A stretch of 64,000 nt of DNA. Source: Macrothele yani. Taxonomy: Eukaryota > Arthropoda > Arachnida > Araneae > Macrothelidae. Where the stretch lies: assembly GCA_039090855.1 (NCBI GenBank), contig CM077027.1:101412424-101476423 (forward strand), given 5' to 3'. Both the position numbers and the translations under genes were made by a program. Every line of letters begins with the position of its first letter. Positions within the stretch are counted from its first letter, which is position 1. Below are positions 46,111 through 57,717 of the stretch, in pieces. The notes beneath the pieces are model-generated. The model had not been told where the DNA came from. It did no database searches and saw only the letters and a program-made list of their open reading frames with translations.

Positions 46111-46182
46111 GTTGAATGCACTTGAAAGATTTAATTAATTTGTACAAAAAATTAATTTAATCCTTCAAGTATATTCAATTGT
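46111..46182. mobile_element. 72-bp near-palindrome (foldback MITE)
   Basis: Arms of ~33 bp: AGTTGAATGCACTTGAAAGA at the left, with a right arm whose reverse complement starts CAATTGAATATACTTGAAGG. It sits 16 bases before a Tigger-like terminus. Confidence 0.6.
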
Positions 46183-46197
46183 TATGTATATATTATA

Positions 46198-46300
46198 ATA
46201 CAGTCAAATCTGCCTAAATCGGAAATTGGTGGGACCAAGAAATTTTTCCTTTGTAGGCAGATTTCCGCTTTACAAAGATTTTGAAAAATCAGCGATCGAT
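46198..46300. mobile_element. Tigger-like terminus
   Basis: TACAGTCAAATCTGCC then TAAATCGGAAA, and inverted internal TTTGTAGGCAGATTTCCG. It resembles the end CAGTCGAATCTGTCC of the Tigger at 52786. Confidence 0.55.
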
Positions 46301-47318
46301 AATACGTAATTTGCAACACCCACTTGGCAGTGGTGATAATTCACACATATTATCGTCATCTATACCATAATTAAGAAATTAAAAACAGAACTTACCCATT
46401 TGTACAGTGCATACGTACTACGTACATCCATGCTTCTTCATTATTTAAAATAATCTTTAATAGTTGTTTGCTTCTGATTTATTTCGCAAATACATTTTTC
46501 AACTTCACATCGAACACCGCTAATCATATTAATTCAACATTTGTCGAAAACATTACGTGGTTTCAGAAATTATTAACTATATGTCAACAAAATAGTTTCC
46601 ATATCATCTACTGTTTCGCACGTTACTAGAAATTCGAGCACGGGAAAAACGTCCATATAATAAGAAAATTTTTATTTCAACTTGTCACTAATATTCCTTT
46701 TTTTCTTTTTGATGTTCTTTATAATAGTTTAGAATTTTATTATGAAGATTACAAATTTATATGAAAAAATGTTTTAATATGTGCAGTCAAATGCATCATA
46801 AGTTGTCAAAGTCCTCCAATACGTAGAGACAATATGTATTAAAAGATTAATATTATTCCAGTTTTTTAAGTCATGATTTACGAAATTAATACAATAGAAA
46901 AGAACTTTCGAACCTTTTGATTATGATGCGTTGAATCAGTAATAAGCCATCTTGTTATCGAAGAAGGCATGATTTTCCTTTCCTGTGGTATCAGCTTCCA
47001 AGTTGAACTTCGATCTTATAATTTCTTATTATAGATGATGGTTGCATGTTTTATTTTCCGTGGCTCGATATCCCAAACTAGTTTCAATTCCTTCTTTTTG
47101 GAATCATCTTCAGTGGGTATTATGATCTTCTCATACATGTTGTGTTTCGGCCACTTACATCGATTCTACTGGCAGCGTCCGACTTTTCACGGCAGTTGTA
47201 CTCTTGCGCATGCTATTTTTGGTATTAATGCACGTTCTTCGTCGTGTTTTGATATAACCGGATGACATGAATTCCGACTCCAAATTAATTGGTGTTGCCA
47301 TTCGTTTGTTGAAAATAA
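46301..47318 (-). other. Probable 3' flank of the Penelope element
   Basis: No coding signature. Since the GIY-YIG ORF ends at 47319 on the minus strand, part of this may be its 3' UTR (for example GAAGATGATTCCAAAAAGAA on the minus strand near 47110). Confidence 0.35.
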
Positions 47319-47905
47319 TTAATAAGGTCTTTTATTATATTTTTTATCGTTAATTTCTTTTTCGATAAAATATTTCCAAGCGTACGGTAGATTCATTGGA
47401 TCATTATTATTACAATTTATTTCTTTAGTTTTTTCAATCATTATCGCTTCTGAGGTTAATATTTGATTTTTAGTTTTATGTGAGGTTATTAATTTTGCAT
47501 CATACCAAACAGGATAAGCTTCATTTTCAATACAATGATTTATTAATGATGTTTTGTTTTCTTTTTTATTCCAGTTCGATATATGTTCTTTTAATCTGGT
47601 CTTAAATCTTCTTTTTGTACTTCCTATGTATACTTTATTTCTTTCATTTCTTTCTATTTCTGTATAATATTTTGTTGGTATAGAATATACTCCGGCTTTA
47701 TCAAGCATTGATCTTCTTTCATTTCCATTAGTTAATATAGTTTCGTTATCTATGACGGTTTCTGCCAATATCATTTTTTTCTTTAATGCATTCCTTCTTT
47801 AAGATATCTGTTATTGGAGGAATGTAGGGAATTTTACCAGCAAATTTTATTTCATTTTTTTGTTTATTTTTATTTTCATTTAAAGATTTCTTTATATTTT
47901 TTTTT
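47319..47905 (-). pseudogene. Penelope-like element, GIY-YIG endonuclease
   Basis: The minus-strand ORF 47319-47774 contains DKAGVYSIPTKYY (GIY) and NKVYIGSTKRRFKTRLKEHI (YIG), then KTSLINHCIENEAYPVWYDA, the spacing and motifs of the C-terminal GIY-YIG nuclease of Penelope-like retroelements. Upstream, in another frame at 47790-47905, are the residues FAGKIPYIPPITDILKKE that precede the nuclease. The RT core is missing. The element meets a second, oppositely oriented copy near 47937. Confidence 0.88.
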
Positions 47906-47936
47906 TTTTTTGGAAAAAAAAAAAAATATAAAAATA

Positions 47937-47979
47937 TAAGTGCTGCTCTTTTATATTGGAAATATAAAAGAGCAGCACT
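47937..47979. repeat. 43-bp near-perfect palindrome at the Penelope junction
   Basis: AAGTGCTGCTCTTTTATATT and its exact reverse complement around three bases (GGA). Head-to-head fragments of the same element meet here. Confidence 0.9.
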
Positions 47980-48280
47980 TCAATTTTACATAAGAAGAGC
48001 ATTAACCCATTCCTGTAATAAACACAAAGAAAAGATTGAGATTAACTGGATAAAAAGAACTGCTATGAAATTTGGATACAAGAAAAAGATCATAGATGAT
48101 ATACTTGAAAATATAAAGAAATCTTTAAATGAAAATAAAAATAAACAAAAAAATGAAATAAAATTTGCTGGTAAAATTCCCTACATTCCTCCAATAACAG
48201 ATATCTTAAAGAAGGAATGTATTAAAGAAGACACTTGCACTTGGTGTTGCAGACAGTCACTAACTTCCCCTTCCTACTAA
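47980..48280 (+). pseudogene. Penelope-like element fragment, plus strand
   Basis: Reads YIRRALTHSCNKHKEKIEIN, WIKRTAMKFGYKKKIIDDIL, and FAGKIPYIPPITDILKKECI, the segment between RT and GIY-YIG. The last part repeats in inverted form 47790-47905. It ends before the nuclease. Confidence 0.78.
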
Positions 48281-48422
48281 TGTAACCTTGTATTTCCTAC
48301 CTATTATTGTATGTTGTGTTACATTACTTGTTAACATTTCTCTTTTTGTTTTAGGTCAAAAGAGTAGAAGAAAATTTGTGATATAAGTTATACCTTGTTA
48401 AAATGCAACTAAGACTGCAGCA

Positions 48423-50765
48423 ATGTCAAAGTGTTGTGTGTTTAATGAACAATGGTTGGACGAACAATTAAATCCTGAGTTTTCTGGTTGGATAGCTGCT
48501 GTGAACGTTGACAATGAATCAGCATTTTGTAAAGTGTACTCTAAAACTTTCAAGCTTTAGCAACATGGGGCGTCTGGCAGTCTCCAGCCACAGAAATGGC
48601 CCTAATCATTTGAAAAACATCCGTGCTAAAATGTCTCAGCCCAGTCTTGCTTCTTTCGCTTCCTCTATGAAAAAGAACTCTCTTTGTAATAATGAACTCT
48701 TGTCATCAACAAGCTCAGGAAATGTGGAATCAGTACTTCTAGAAAATATTAAGTCTAATGACTCAAGTACTTATGTTGTGAAAGATGATGTGAAGCCCAG
48801 TGACCTTAATGCTTGTATAGTGAAAGATGATGTAACAAAGTCGGAAATAATATGGGCCTTGGAAGTGTTGTCCAAGCGAATGTTTCTGAACTCTTGCACA
48901 CAGATTAACAAAATATTTCAGTTAATGTTTCCTGACAGTGTGATAGCTTCAAAATTTACTTTAGGCAAAAGCAAAGCATCTTATGTGATAAATGACTTGT
49001 AACAAAACAAATTACAAAGCAGTGCACTGACTTGTAATTTGTGTTGATGAATCACTAAACAAAATGGCTCAGCGTGGGCAAATGGATCAGTTTGTTCGTT
49101 ATTGGGACGTTAATCTGCAAAAAGTTTCCACTACATACTTAAGTAGTGTGTTTTTAGGACGGGCAACAGCTAATGTCCTTTTAGAGAAATTCATTAAAGG
49201 TGCACCTCTTCCCTTGGATAACATGCTACAAGTGTCAATGAATGGACCTAATGTTAATCTCAGATTTCTTCAAAAGCTGAAAGATAAACTTAGAACTGAA
49301 AATCCAGATGGTAAATTATTAGTTGACATTGGAGTATATGGTCTTCACGTGGTCAATGGAGCTATGAAAACTGGACTTGAAGCAGTGAAATGGGATATAC
49401 ATCACTTTCTGCGTAACTTGTACTACCTTTTAAAAGATAATCCTGCTCGCCGTGCAAATTATACTATGATTACTGGATGTAAAGATTTCCCTTTGAAAAT
49501 TTGCACTGTAAGGTGGTTGGAAAACGTTAATTGTTTGACTAGGGCATTGCTTGTCTATGATCATATCAAGAAATATGTTCAAGAATAATCGGTTTCCAGC
49601 AAACAGCACATGTTTCTTGCAGAATTCATGGAAAGTCCACTGTTGAAATGCAAATTGGCTGCATTTAGGACTATAGCTTCAGAGTGTGAATCTTTTTTGA
49701 GAAGGTTCCAGAGCCCAAAGCCTTTAATTCCTTTTTTACACACTGATTTGCTGGATCTGATGAAAAATTTGATGGCACGAAGCTTGAAGCCTGGCAAATT
49801 AAGTGAAGCTGATAATGTCTCAAAACTGTTGACTTTAGATGTATCAAAAAGTGAAAATCTTCTCTCAATTGCAAAAGTTGATATTGGATTTAGTGCTGAA
49901 AAGCTATTAAAAGAAGTGAATTGCTCAGAACGGGAGAAATTAGAGTTTAAGCTTGAATTTAGGAAATTTGTGACCAGTGTGATTGAAAAACTTTGTGAGA
50001 AAAGCCCACTAAAATTTAAGTTTGTCTGTGAGGTAACTTGTTTGGACCCAAATATAATAGTGCAACAGCCGAGTCTAGGCAAGAAGAGAGTGGAAAGTGG
50101 AAATTGTGCTCAAAGTTTTACTTAATACAAACAGGATTTCAGATGACTGTGCTGAAAAAGCTAATAAACAGTACGCTTCATTGTGTGTAGAAGCTCAATC
50201 TGCTTTAAAGTCTCGGTTTGATGAATTTTTAGACAGTCATGATGATTCCATTGGATTAGACAAATTTTACAGTGCTCTACTTAACAACCTAAAACAATTC
50301 GGTGAACTTTGGGATGTAATAAACTTTTGTCTCATTATGTCTCATGGAAATGCTTCAATAGAAGGTGGATTTTCTGTCAATAAGTCTCTTTTTGTGGAAA
50401 ATCTCCTGGAATAACTCCTGATTTGTCAGAGAACAGTTTTTGATGCCATTACAAATGTGGGAGGAGTAGAACACATTGCCATCAATAGAAGGCTTCTTCT
50501 TTCTGTAAGAGCCTCCAGACGAAGATATCAGGATTATCTTGAGAAAAAAGTGTTCTTCAAAACGAAGAAGAAAGAAAACTGAAGGAAAAAAGAAAAATTG
50601 ATCATGAAATAAAGGAATTGAAGGAAAAAAGACAAAGAGTACGGAAGGAACTAGAGTTGGAAGAAGCAGCATTGCAGGCAAAGATTTCAGATTGGGAAAA
50701 GAAGAAAAGTGGTGTGTTATATGAAAACAGTGACTGTGTTCCTACTGTAATAGTTTTATAGTAAC
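48423..50765 (+). pseudogene. hAT transposase, nearly full length, broken (KIAA1586-like)
   Basis: Starts at ATG 48423: MSKCCVFNEQWLDEQLNPEF, SGWIAAVNVDNESAFCKVYS, then NMGRLAVSSHRNGPNHLKNI (zinc-finger-like, C and H). Middle parts: MFLNSCTQINKIFQLMFPDS, then (49064-49588) MDQFVRYWDVNLQKVSTTYL, LLVDIGVYGLHVVNGAMKTG, KICTVRWLENVNCLTRALLV, and (49610-50094) FLRRFQSPKPLIPFLHTDLL, MKNLMARSLKPGKLSEADNV. The C-terminus has IMSHGNASIEGGFSVNKSLF near 50335-50394, the hAT dimerisation motif, and a Lys/Glu-rich tail. The early acidic residue region near 49010-49060 is disrupted and at least five frameshifts or stops occur. The right terminus may be at 51110 (GGACACCCTG). Confidence 0.88.
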
Positions 50766-51119
50766 TGTTCTGAATATTGTGTATGGGTTTGTTTGAGTGT
50801 TTCTTCAGTAAATGTAAAACCATGAAAAAAAGAGTAAACTTAAAATAAAAAGGTGTGAGTTGGATGGCTATGGGGAAGGTGGAGGCCGATAAAAAGAAAA
50901 AAAAATTAAATGAATCAGTTATTTGGGAAACTTTATACATCAAACAGAAACACTTTTAAATAATATAAGTTTCTCAATTATCCAATTCAATTTTATTTAT
51001 TATCATGGCACATATATTGAAAAACTCAAATAAACCTATTTGTGTAAGGTCAGGGATTTCTTATATGTTTGGTCAGGGAAATCAGGTTTGATAATTCTGT
51101 GGACACCCTGTATAAGTTT

Positions 51120-52786
51120 TTATATCATTTTCTATGTTCACTTCATCTTCATCCTGGACTTCGTTTTTCTCATCTATTTAAGTCATCAATATTCTGAATG
51201 CCTGCTTCAGTGCAAACGTCACTGTCTGAGTTAACGAATTCATGCACTTGTATGTTTTCTGACGTAGCTTTGTTCAATAAATGTCGAAGAAATTCCTCGT
51301 CAAAATGCAGAGTATCATCACAGACATCTGTTACGAATTCTACTTTGCGAAAACACTTTTGTATTTTAAGGGGCGAAACATCTTGGTAAGCTTTAGCTAG
51401 CCAATTAATTGCATTTAACACATTTATGGATTTTGCAAGCTCATTAACGCTATTGCTGCTATTCATACTAGCAATGAGAGATTGCAAAAGCAGCTGTTGA
51501 TATTTTATTTTCGCAGTGTAAATTACTCCTTGATCGAGTGGTTGTGTTACAGCTGTTATGTTGCTTGGTAAAAATGTTAAATTAACATTTGTCAATGTAA
51601 TGGGAGGGTGGGGTGACAAGTAGCATTGTCTAAAAATAAAATGACTTTCCTATTTTGTTCTTTCATTTTGTTGTTGAACATGTGAAGCCACTCCTCCATT
51701 ATTTTTGCTGCCATCTATGGTTTTCTGTTTACCTTCCATATCACTGGGAGGTCTTTCATGTTGACATTTTAAAAACACCTCGGTTTTGTCGCTTTTCTCA
51801 TCACCAGAGGCATTTCAAACTCTCTACCATATTACAGCAGAAAAAAACAGTGAGACGTTCTTTTGCATGTTTTCCACCAATGCATTTTGTCTGCTGATAC
51901 GCAAAGTGATTTTGTTAGCAGTGCACGAGAAAACAATGCTGTCTCATCACAATTGAAAATATCCTGTAGTTTGTATCCACACGTTACATTTTGAGATTTT
52001 CTTTCCATATGTTTACCACATTATCATCATCTTTGGCTTCACTGAAAAAAACTTTACAGGCAAATACTATGTCTTTTTTTAAAACTTACTAGACAACCAT
52101 TCAAAGCTTTGAACGAATTCCTCCCCAAATTTTCTGTCACTTCAAGAGCTTTGGCTTGTAAAATGGGACCTGATATTGGCAGATTTCTTGAACGTGCATC
52201 CACAAACCATGTCCATACTATGTCATCGATATCTTCGTTTTCTATTCCTCTTTTTCTTTTGTAATTTGCGCCTTCAGCCCATTCTTCTTTTATTTCACTT
52301 TTCTTTTTTAGTGTCATGTAAATTTGGGTTTTACCACATTTAAATAGTTCACACAGTTCTTTAATCAAAACACTTTTGTCATGCTGCTCAATAATTTTCG
52401 TTTTCTGCTGAAGAGTCTGTATGTTGTATGGCTAACGACTATTGCTGGCCATTATTGCAATTTCAATAGGGTTTGGAATTTTCTTTACACCTACGTATGA
52501 AGAAAGCACACAAACATGATCGTGTCTAACATGCAGTTCATCACTGTCAGAGTTGGAGGTCAGACTTCGGAGTCTGTCCACCAGGCCAGGAGGCACCTCC
52601 TCCCTCTGACAGCTTCCACTTATCAGCTTCTCGAACTCTACAGCTCATTTCTTGTTGGAAATTCCTTTCTCCTCTTTGTTTCCACCCCCCACTACCACCC
52701 TCCCCTGCCCTCCTAGTGTCATTAGTAGCGATTCTGCATTAAGCAGGTTTTTCTTTTCCTGCGTCCGCTTTGGACAGATTCGACTG
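51120..52786 (-). pseudogene. Tigger/pogo transposon, broken
   Basis: The minus strand starts at a TA-flanked terminus CAGTCGAATCTGTCC (52786). It encodes a CENP-B-like DNA-binding domain (52054-52368: MIKELCELFKCGKTQIYMTL, then DIDDIVWTWFVDARSRNLPI, SGPILQAKALEVTENLG, FKALNGCLVSFKKRHSI). The end of the DDE domain follows (51170-51619: NVNLTFLPSNITAVTQPLDQ, GVIYTAKIKYQQLLLQSLIA). The central catalytic region (51620-52050) is frameshifted. The downstream end of the element is not clear. Confidence 0.87.
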
Positions 52787-52919
52787 TACCAGCCCTTTGC
52801 TCGCAACTTCGTTCACATGGAGCTCAGAACACATCATCTATTATTATCGGAACATACTATCTCAGAATATATTATCAAATGTAGCTACAATGCTTCTGCA
52901 TGTACTGCATTTTTAGTTT

Positions 52920-53225
52920 GGTTGCTTGTAGTAATTAAAATGAATTGATTTTCCAAGCTTCCAAATCTGGATAAATCTACATATAATTGGCCATGAGAGA
53001 AACATCCCTGTCTTAAATCTAATCCCACATATTTGAATGTTTGCCCCTGGGATTTTGTTGATAGTTATGGCGAAGGAAACATTTACGGGAAATTGCAGTC
53101 TTTTGAAAGCAAAACGGTAAGTCTGTCAGTATCATCGGAATATGGGGTATGTGTGCCTTCTGTCCAGCAATGTGAGCATTATTATGTCATAAATGATTTT
53201 CCCTTTCAACAGAATTCCCCCTAAG
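52920..53225 (-). pseudogene. Helitron helicase C-terminus fragment
   Basis: Minus-strand frames joined by eye give FKRLQFPVNVSFAITINKIP, then TFKYVGLDLRQGCFSHGQLY and VDLSRFGSLENQFILIT. FAMTINKSQGQT and HGQLYVALSRV are motifs V and VI of the Pif1-like helicase of Helitrons. Only this ~95-residue end remains, with frame changes. Confidence 0.78.
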
Positions 53226-53623
53226 AAACTGTACTGCTAAGAAAACAAAATCAATCAGCTTGGTAACTATGTACACTAAGTAGTCAATTATAATTAACCT
53301 ATGCTACTAAGTAAACAAACAACTAAATCATTGTCAACTTCGAAGTATGAGGTACTCTGCAGTTCTAAGTACCACCAATCATCTTAGTTTACTTATTGGT
53401 AATTGAAGTATTTACATTAAGTTGCATAATGAAAACCTGACCAATCAAGATTATAATCGAACCTATGATTTTCTACTAAGTAAACAAACTAAATCAGTAT
53501 CAACTTTTGCCTAGTTATAATTTATTACTTAAGCATATGAACTCTCAAATAATAGTACAGGTACCTACTCAAAATTCCCTTAAAATTAAGACCTTAGCCA
53601 TTAAGGAAGCAATATCAGTGCCC
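53226..53623. other. AT-rich DNA with a short direct repeat
   Basis: CTACTAAGTAAACAAAC plus AAATCAxTxTCAACTT appears at about 53312-53342 and 53471-53503. It may be a Helitron end region, but I see no clear CTRRT hairpin. Confidence 0.35.
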
Positions 53624-53758
53624 ACATCTGCACTAATACGCTTTCCATATCTGCACTAATACGCTTTCCATATCTGCACTAATACGCTTTCCATATCTGC
53701 ACTAATACGCTTTCCATATCTGCACTAATACGCTTTCCATATCTGCACTAATACGCTT
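53624..53758. repeat. 23-bp minisatellite, six copies
   Basis: Unit ATCTGCACTAATACGCTT plus TCCAT, repeated six times without a mismatch except at the edges. The flanks begin (T/G)GCCCAC(A/G)TCTGC on both sides. Confidence 0.95.
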
Positions 53759-53764
53759 GGTGCC

Positions 53765-54092
53765 CACGTCTGCCAGTTTGCTTGGCTATGACCGTGCGAC
53801 ATGGCGTTCTACTGATATTGAAGTGGGGGGTGTCTTACCCCGCATGGCACTGGTGTGAGACGCGGTGGTGTTTTACATAAATGTTTGCTGTTCATCCCCA
53901 ATTTTTCATACCATAACAACATATTGCCTATGCCCATCAGGAAAAAATAAGCTTTTGCATGGAGAAAGAATTTTCTAAATCAGTGTTATGAAAAATTGCC
54001 TCTTGCAAACATACAAACTCACAAACTTTTTTCTCTTTATGATATTACTGTAGATAAACATAATTAATGCACACAATTGACGTGGATTAGGA
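53765..54092. other. Unrecognised DNA
   Basis: No signature recognised. Confidence 0.35.
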
Positions 54093-54318
54093 ACATCAAA
54101 CAGCAGTCATCGCTCTTTCCACATTTATAAGTGAGTCACGGAAAAATTCTCATCGGCCGTGAGTCTGGAGAATTTGAGGCCGCTGTGGTGCAGTGGTAGC
54201 ATATGCAGCGCATAATTGGAAGGCCCTGGGTTCGATTCCCAGTGGCCGTCAATGAGAATTTTTCCGTGACTCACTTATAATTATAAACGTGGAAAGAGCG
54301 ATGACTTCTGTTTGATGT
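54093..54318. mobile_element. TIR element with tRNA-like core, copy 2
   Basis: Arms of ~75 bp: ACATCAAACAGCAGTCATCG, CTCTTTCCACATTTATAA, GTGAGTCACGGAAAAATTCT at the left, and the inverted equivalent from 54248 to 54318. The core at 54178-54247 is tRNA-like. The arm core is shared with the element at 682-934. Confidence 0.85.
54178..54247 (+). ncRNA. tRNA-like sequence with A and B boxes
   Basis: A box TGGTGCAGTGG (54186-54196) and B box GGTTCGATTCC (54229-54239), spaced as in tRNA genes. GGCCGCT at the start can pair with AGTGGCC at the end, and a CTGGG/CCCAG T-stem is present. The anticodon stem does not fold well and the acceptor register is off, so it is probably a tRNA pseudogene or Pol III promoter module, not a working tRNA. 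Confidence 0.55.
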
Positions 54319-54929
54319 AGATAAACATAGTTGTGGATTAATAACATATGCTTATTTTTACATGATGGGAATTTTCACCTAGAAATAATGGATTTAGTGA
54401 AAGCCTGTATATAACGAACGTTTCTGTCAGTGGATTCAATTCTGGGTGTGGATGTGGGTGCGGGGATCAATAATGCCAGTGGCATTTTTGGGATTTTACC
54501 TCATCCTACTAATTCATTTTTTTATATATAAGGCTTGTGATGATTAATATCTCTGTTAGCCATTTCATTAGGATTATGTGTGAGTTTGGTGATTAAAAGG
54601 GGGGGAATGATAAGAATCAGATTATTAAGGAGTTGGCTGTGCCAAACTAGCAAGAACAACAAAATGTGAAAATCTAATTAAAAGACTTTATCAGTTTGTT
54701 TGTTTTTTTTTTTTTTTTTTTTTTTTTTGTTGTTGTTTTAAATTAGGAGAAATTCTATATAACTGAAAATAAGGAGAATAACAAAATAAATAATTAAATA
54801 AATAAAATAAAAATAGTTCTTTAGGGTAGAGAGTTGAATCTTAACTCCATGCAGGAGAAACAATGAACTGATATAGCAAATAGGGCAACAGGAATTTCCT
54901 AAGGTAAAGTTTGTGATACATATAAAGTA
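54319..54929. other. Intron DNA with a long T-run
   Basis: A T-tract of about 27 bases near 54702-54728; nothing else recognised. Confidence 0.4.
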
Positions 54930-54930
54930 T

Positions 54931-55250
54931 ACGGGGGGGGGGGCAAAGTAATGAAAACACCAGTGATTAAAACTATAAATGGATCAACATTTGTTCACAA
55001 ATATAGCGTGGAGCAGAATGGATGCAAATAAATCCTGAACAGTTGCCAGGGGTGATTTTAGACCATTCTTCATGAAGGACAGCTTCAAGTTCCAGGAGTG
55101 AAGAAGGCTGAGTAAATATACTCTGCAACCTGTATTCAAAAACAAACGACAGCATTCCAATGATATTTAGTTTGAAAGACTGTGCAGGCATTGGAATATA
55201 TTTTATCTCATCTTCATGTTCTTCCAATTACAATTTAGGACATCTAATTC
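54931..55250 (-). pseudogene. Tc1-like transposon 3' end
   Basis: The terminus GGGGGGCAAAGTAATGAAAA (from ~54937), preceded by TA, is a Tc1 TIR. The minus strand (54973-55227) reads MPAQSFKLNIIGMLSFVFEY, then PSSLLELEAVLHEEWSKITP. The usual PAQSPDLN-IE-LW has lost the catalytic Glu (IIG). Confidence 0.8.
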
Positions 55251-56640
55251 AAACAGAAACAGTTTAATTTGAAATTTGGATGCAGTTGACTGATTATTTT
55301 ATTTTTAATTTCGGATATTAAGAGCTTAAAAATGTATTATTCCTAAAACTTCTAGCTTAAACAACTGGCATTCACTTCTTCCACACACACACTCTCTCCC
55401 TCTTTTTTTATAAGTTACTGTCATGTAGTACAGAACAGCATGCCTTCAAAATACTGCAATGAAAGTGAATATCTCAAGAGATTAAGAATGATTAACCACA
55501 ATAAACTGCATTTAGTTGCTTCTTACAAAACTTCAGATAGGTAACAGATACTGTGTTGAAACCACTTGAGAAATTTTCAGTGTAATGCTGTTGCAATCAT
55601 GAAAATCAAATGCAGATTGATTATATGTGTGTATGTGTAGACAAATATTTGCCCTAAACAAAATGCTTTTACACATACACATGAAATATGTTTACATTAT
55701 GTGTGGATAGAAAAAATCTGTGCAAGAAAAACACTTCTGCATGTTAGAATGTCTTAGGCTGTTACAAAATAAGTAACACTCGTTTTACATAAATGTATCA
55801 GCCCCATGCCTCCATCTAAAAATTTTAAAAATCTTTTTTCACAATATCTTACACCAATCTACTGGAAGAAGTGTATGTGGCAATATTTAGCTAAGAACAT
55901 ATTTTATCTGCCGAAACCATTTTCACTTTAAAAGATATAAGATTTGAATGTGAAATTCACTTATCTGGAAAACTTACTTGCTTTAATGCAATTTTTTTTA
56001 TTGAGGAATGATAATGCATGTAACAAACAAATTGTAAGACCTCATACGAAGACAAAAAACCCTGACCTCATATGTACTGCCCTATTATCTTCATTTCTGA
56101 TAATTCAGTTTATTACTAGCTGTCAACAATGGTCTTATCAAACAATATTGCTTCATATGGATGAAACCATTTTAACACCACATTCTTATTGATAAAAGTG
56201 GGTCTGATATGTGATCAACTGCAAAATTTTGACCTCTGCAAAGTGTTTATCTCTAGATCATTCTTACTGCTCTCAATCTCTGCAAGTGATAGGTTTTTCA
56301 GCACTGGTAAATCAGCAGAATGAGACACTGGTCGCAAAGCTGATGGAAGATTTGGATACTAATGCTTCCTAATTTTTTTGGTGAAAATTTGGAAACATTT
56401 GTAAGACAAAAGCAACAATGTGGTTTGTTGGCTTTCTCTAAACAAAGTATTGGAGCAGCAAATGGCATATTCTTCAAGCCATGCTCGAAGACTTACCATG
56501 CAGCTTCTATCAGATCATCCAATAAGTAATGTCGTTTTCCGCATGCCGAACAGAACTGCTCCCTCCAGTGACCAGACTATGACGTAGACCATGGGCATGA
56601 TAAAACGAATTGTGCAGCAAACCCTTCGTTTCAGTTTAGA
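55251..56640. other. Unrecognised DNA
   Basis: No family signature; one 82-codon ORF at 55944-56192 is unremarkable. Confidence 0.35.
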
Positions 56641-56692
56641 CAGAGAACAAGAGTTGTATGTGCATCTGCTTAACCGTTACTCTGAATAGGAA

Positions 56693-57717
56693 ATGGCAGT
56701 GTCTGAAGGACACATCAGACACGTTATACTGTATAAGTTTAACCAGAGACATACAGCGAAGGTATTGACACAAAACATCAATAACGTATATGGTCAGGGT
56801 ATCCTGCATGTCAGAAAGTGTCAACGATAGTTCCAGAAATTCCAAATGGTAAACAGCATCCTCACGAATATGCAACGCCAAGGACGACCTATTGAGCTGG
56901 ATAATGATGTGCTGAGAGCTGCTGTTGAGGGGAATCCACGAGCAACAGTTGAGGAATTAGCCACAATCGTCCATTCAACCCATTCAACTGTCCACAAGCA
57001 TCTACAGGACCTTGGTTATGTGTCAAAATTGGTTAAGTGGGCACCCCATGAGCTCACTGCACAAAATCTGCAACAGCATGTGGACAATTGCACTTCCTTG
57101 CTCACCCGTGAAAAGAGGGAGCCATTTTTTGCACATAATGGTTACTGGAGATGAAAAATGGATTCTTTACCACAACATTAAAACGCCAGTGGCTTCCTAA
57201 AGGAAATGTGCCTGCAGTAGTGGCTAAACCAGGACATTTTCCACAAAAGGTTTTGGTGTTTGTTTGGTGGGATATGCAACACATAATCCATTATGAGCTT
57301 CTCCCGCCAAAGAAAGCCATTACAGGGGAAATTTACTGTCAGCAGATACAGCGTCTATGCAGTGCCTTGTAGGACAAACGTCCAGCACTCCTTAATCGTA
57401 AAGACGTGGTTATACACCAGGACAATGCAAAATCACACACGGCCAAAATGACTAGTGCCAAGTTGCAAGAGTTTGGATGGGAAAAACTTTCCCATCCAGC
57501 ATATTCCCCTGACATTGCACCATCTGATTACCATCTGTTTCGCAGCCTCCAACACCATCTTGCAAGGAAAACACTTCAAAATGTCAAGGAGGTGTACCAA
57601 ACCCTGTCTGACTTTTTCGGATTGAAACCCATGGAATTCTACAAGTCTGGGATTCAAAAACTTGTTGAATGGTGGGAGAAGGTTGTTGGTGCCGGGGGCA
57701 CTTATTATAATAATTAA
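56693..57717 (+). pseudogene. mariner transposase, nearly complete, frameshifted
   Basis: The + strand begins MAVSEGHIRHVILYKFNQRH, then VRKCQR*FQKF, GRPIELDNDVLRAAVEGNPR, VEELATIVHSTHSTVHKHLQ. All three catalytic acids survive: VTGDEKWILYHN (57143-57178), VIHQDNAKSHTAKM (57409-57450) and YSPDIAPSDYHLFRSL (57500-57550). The frame is broken by a stop at 56828, single-base shifts near 57130 and 57185, and a stop at 57370. The protein ends at 57717. The right terminus GGTCACCCACCTTACA lies at 57816-57831; the left terminus is missing. Least decayed mariner ORF in the window. Confidence 0.9.

Noticed and set aside
48382..51118. TATAAGTT at 48382-48389 and 51111-51118 as target duplication of the large hAT
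   Set aside because: The right copy follows GGACACCCTG as expected, but the left copy is not followed by a matching CAGGG end; in AT-rich DNA the match may be chance.
53624..53758. CRISPR-like array
   Set aside because: Head-to-tail 23-bp repeats with no spacers, in a eukaryotic intron; it is a minisatellite.
54178..54247. Functional tRNA gene
   Set aside because: A and B boxes are good, but the anticodon stem is poor and the acceptor stem is out of register with the T arm; it sits inside a TIR element.
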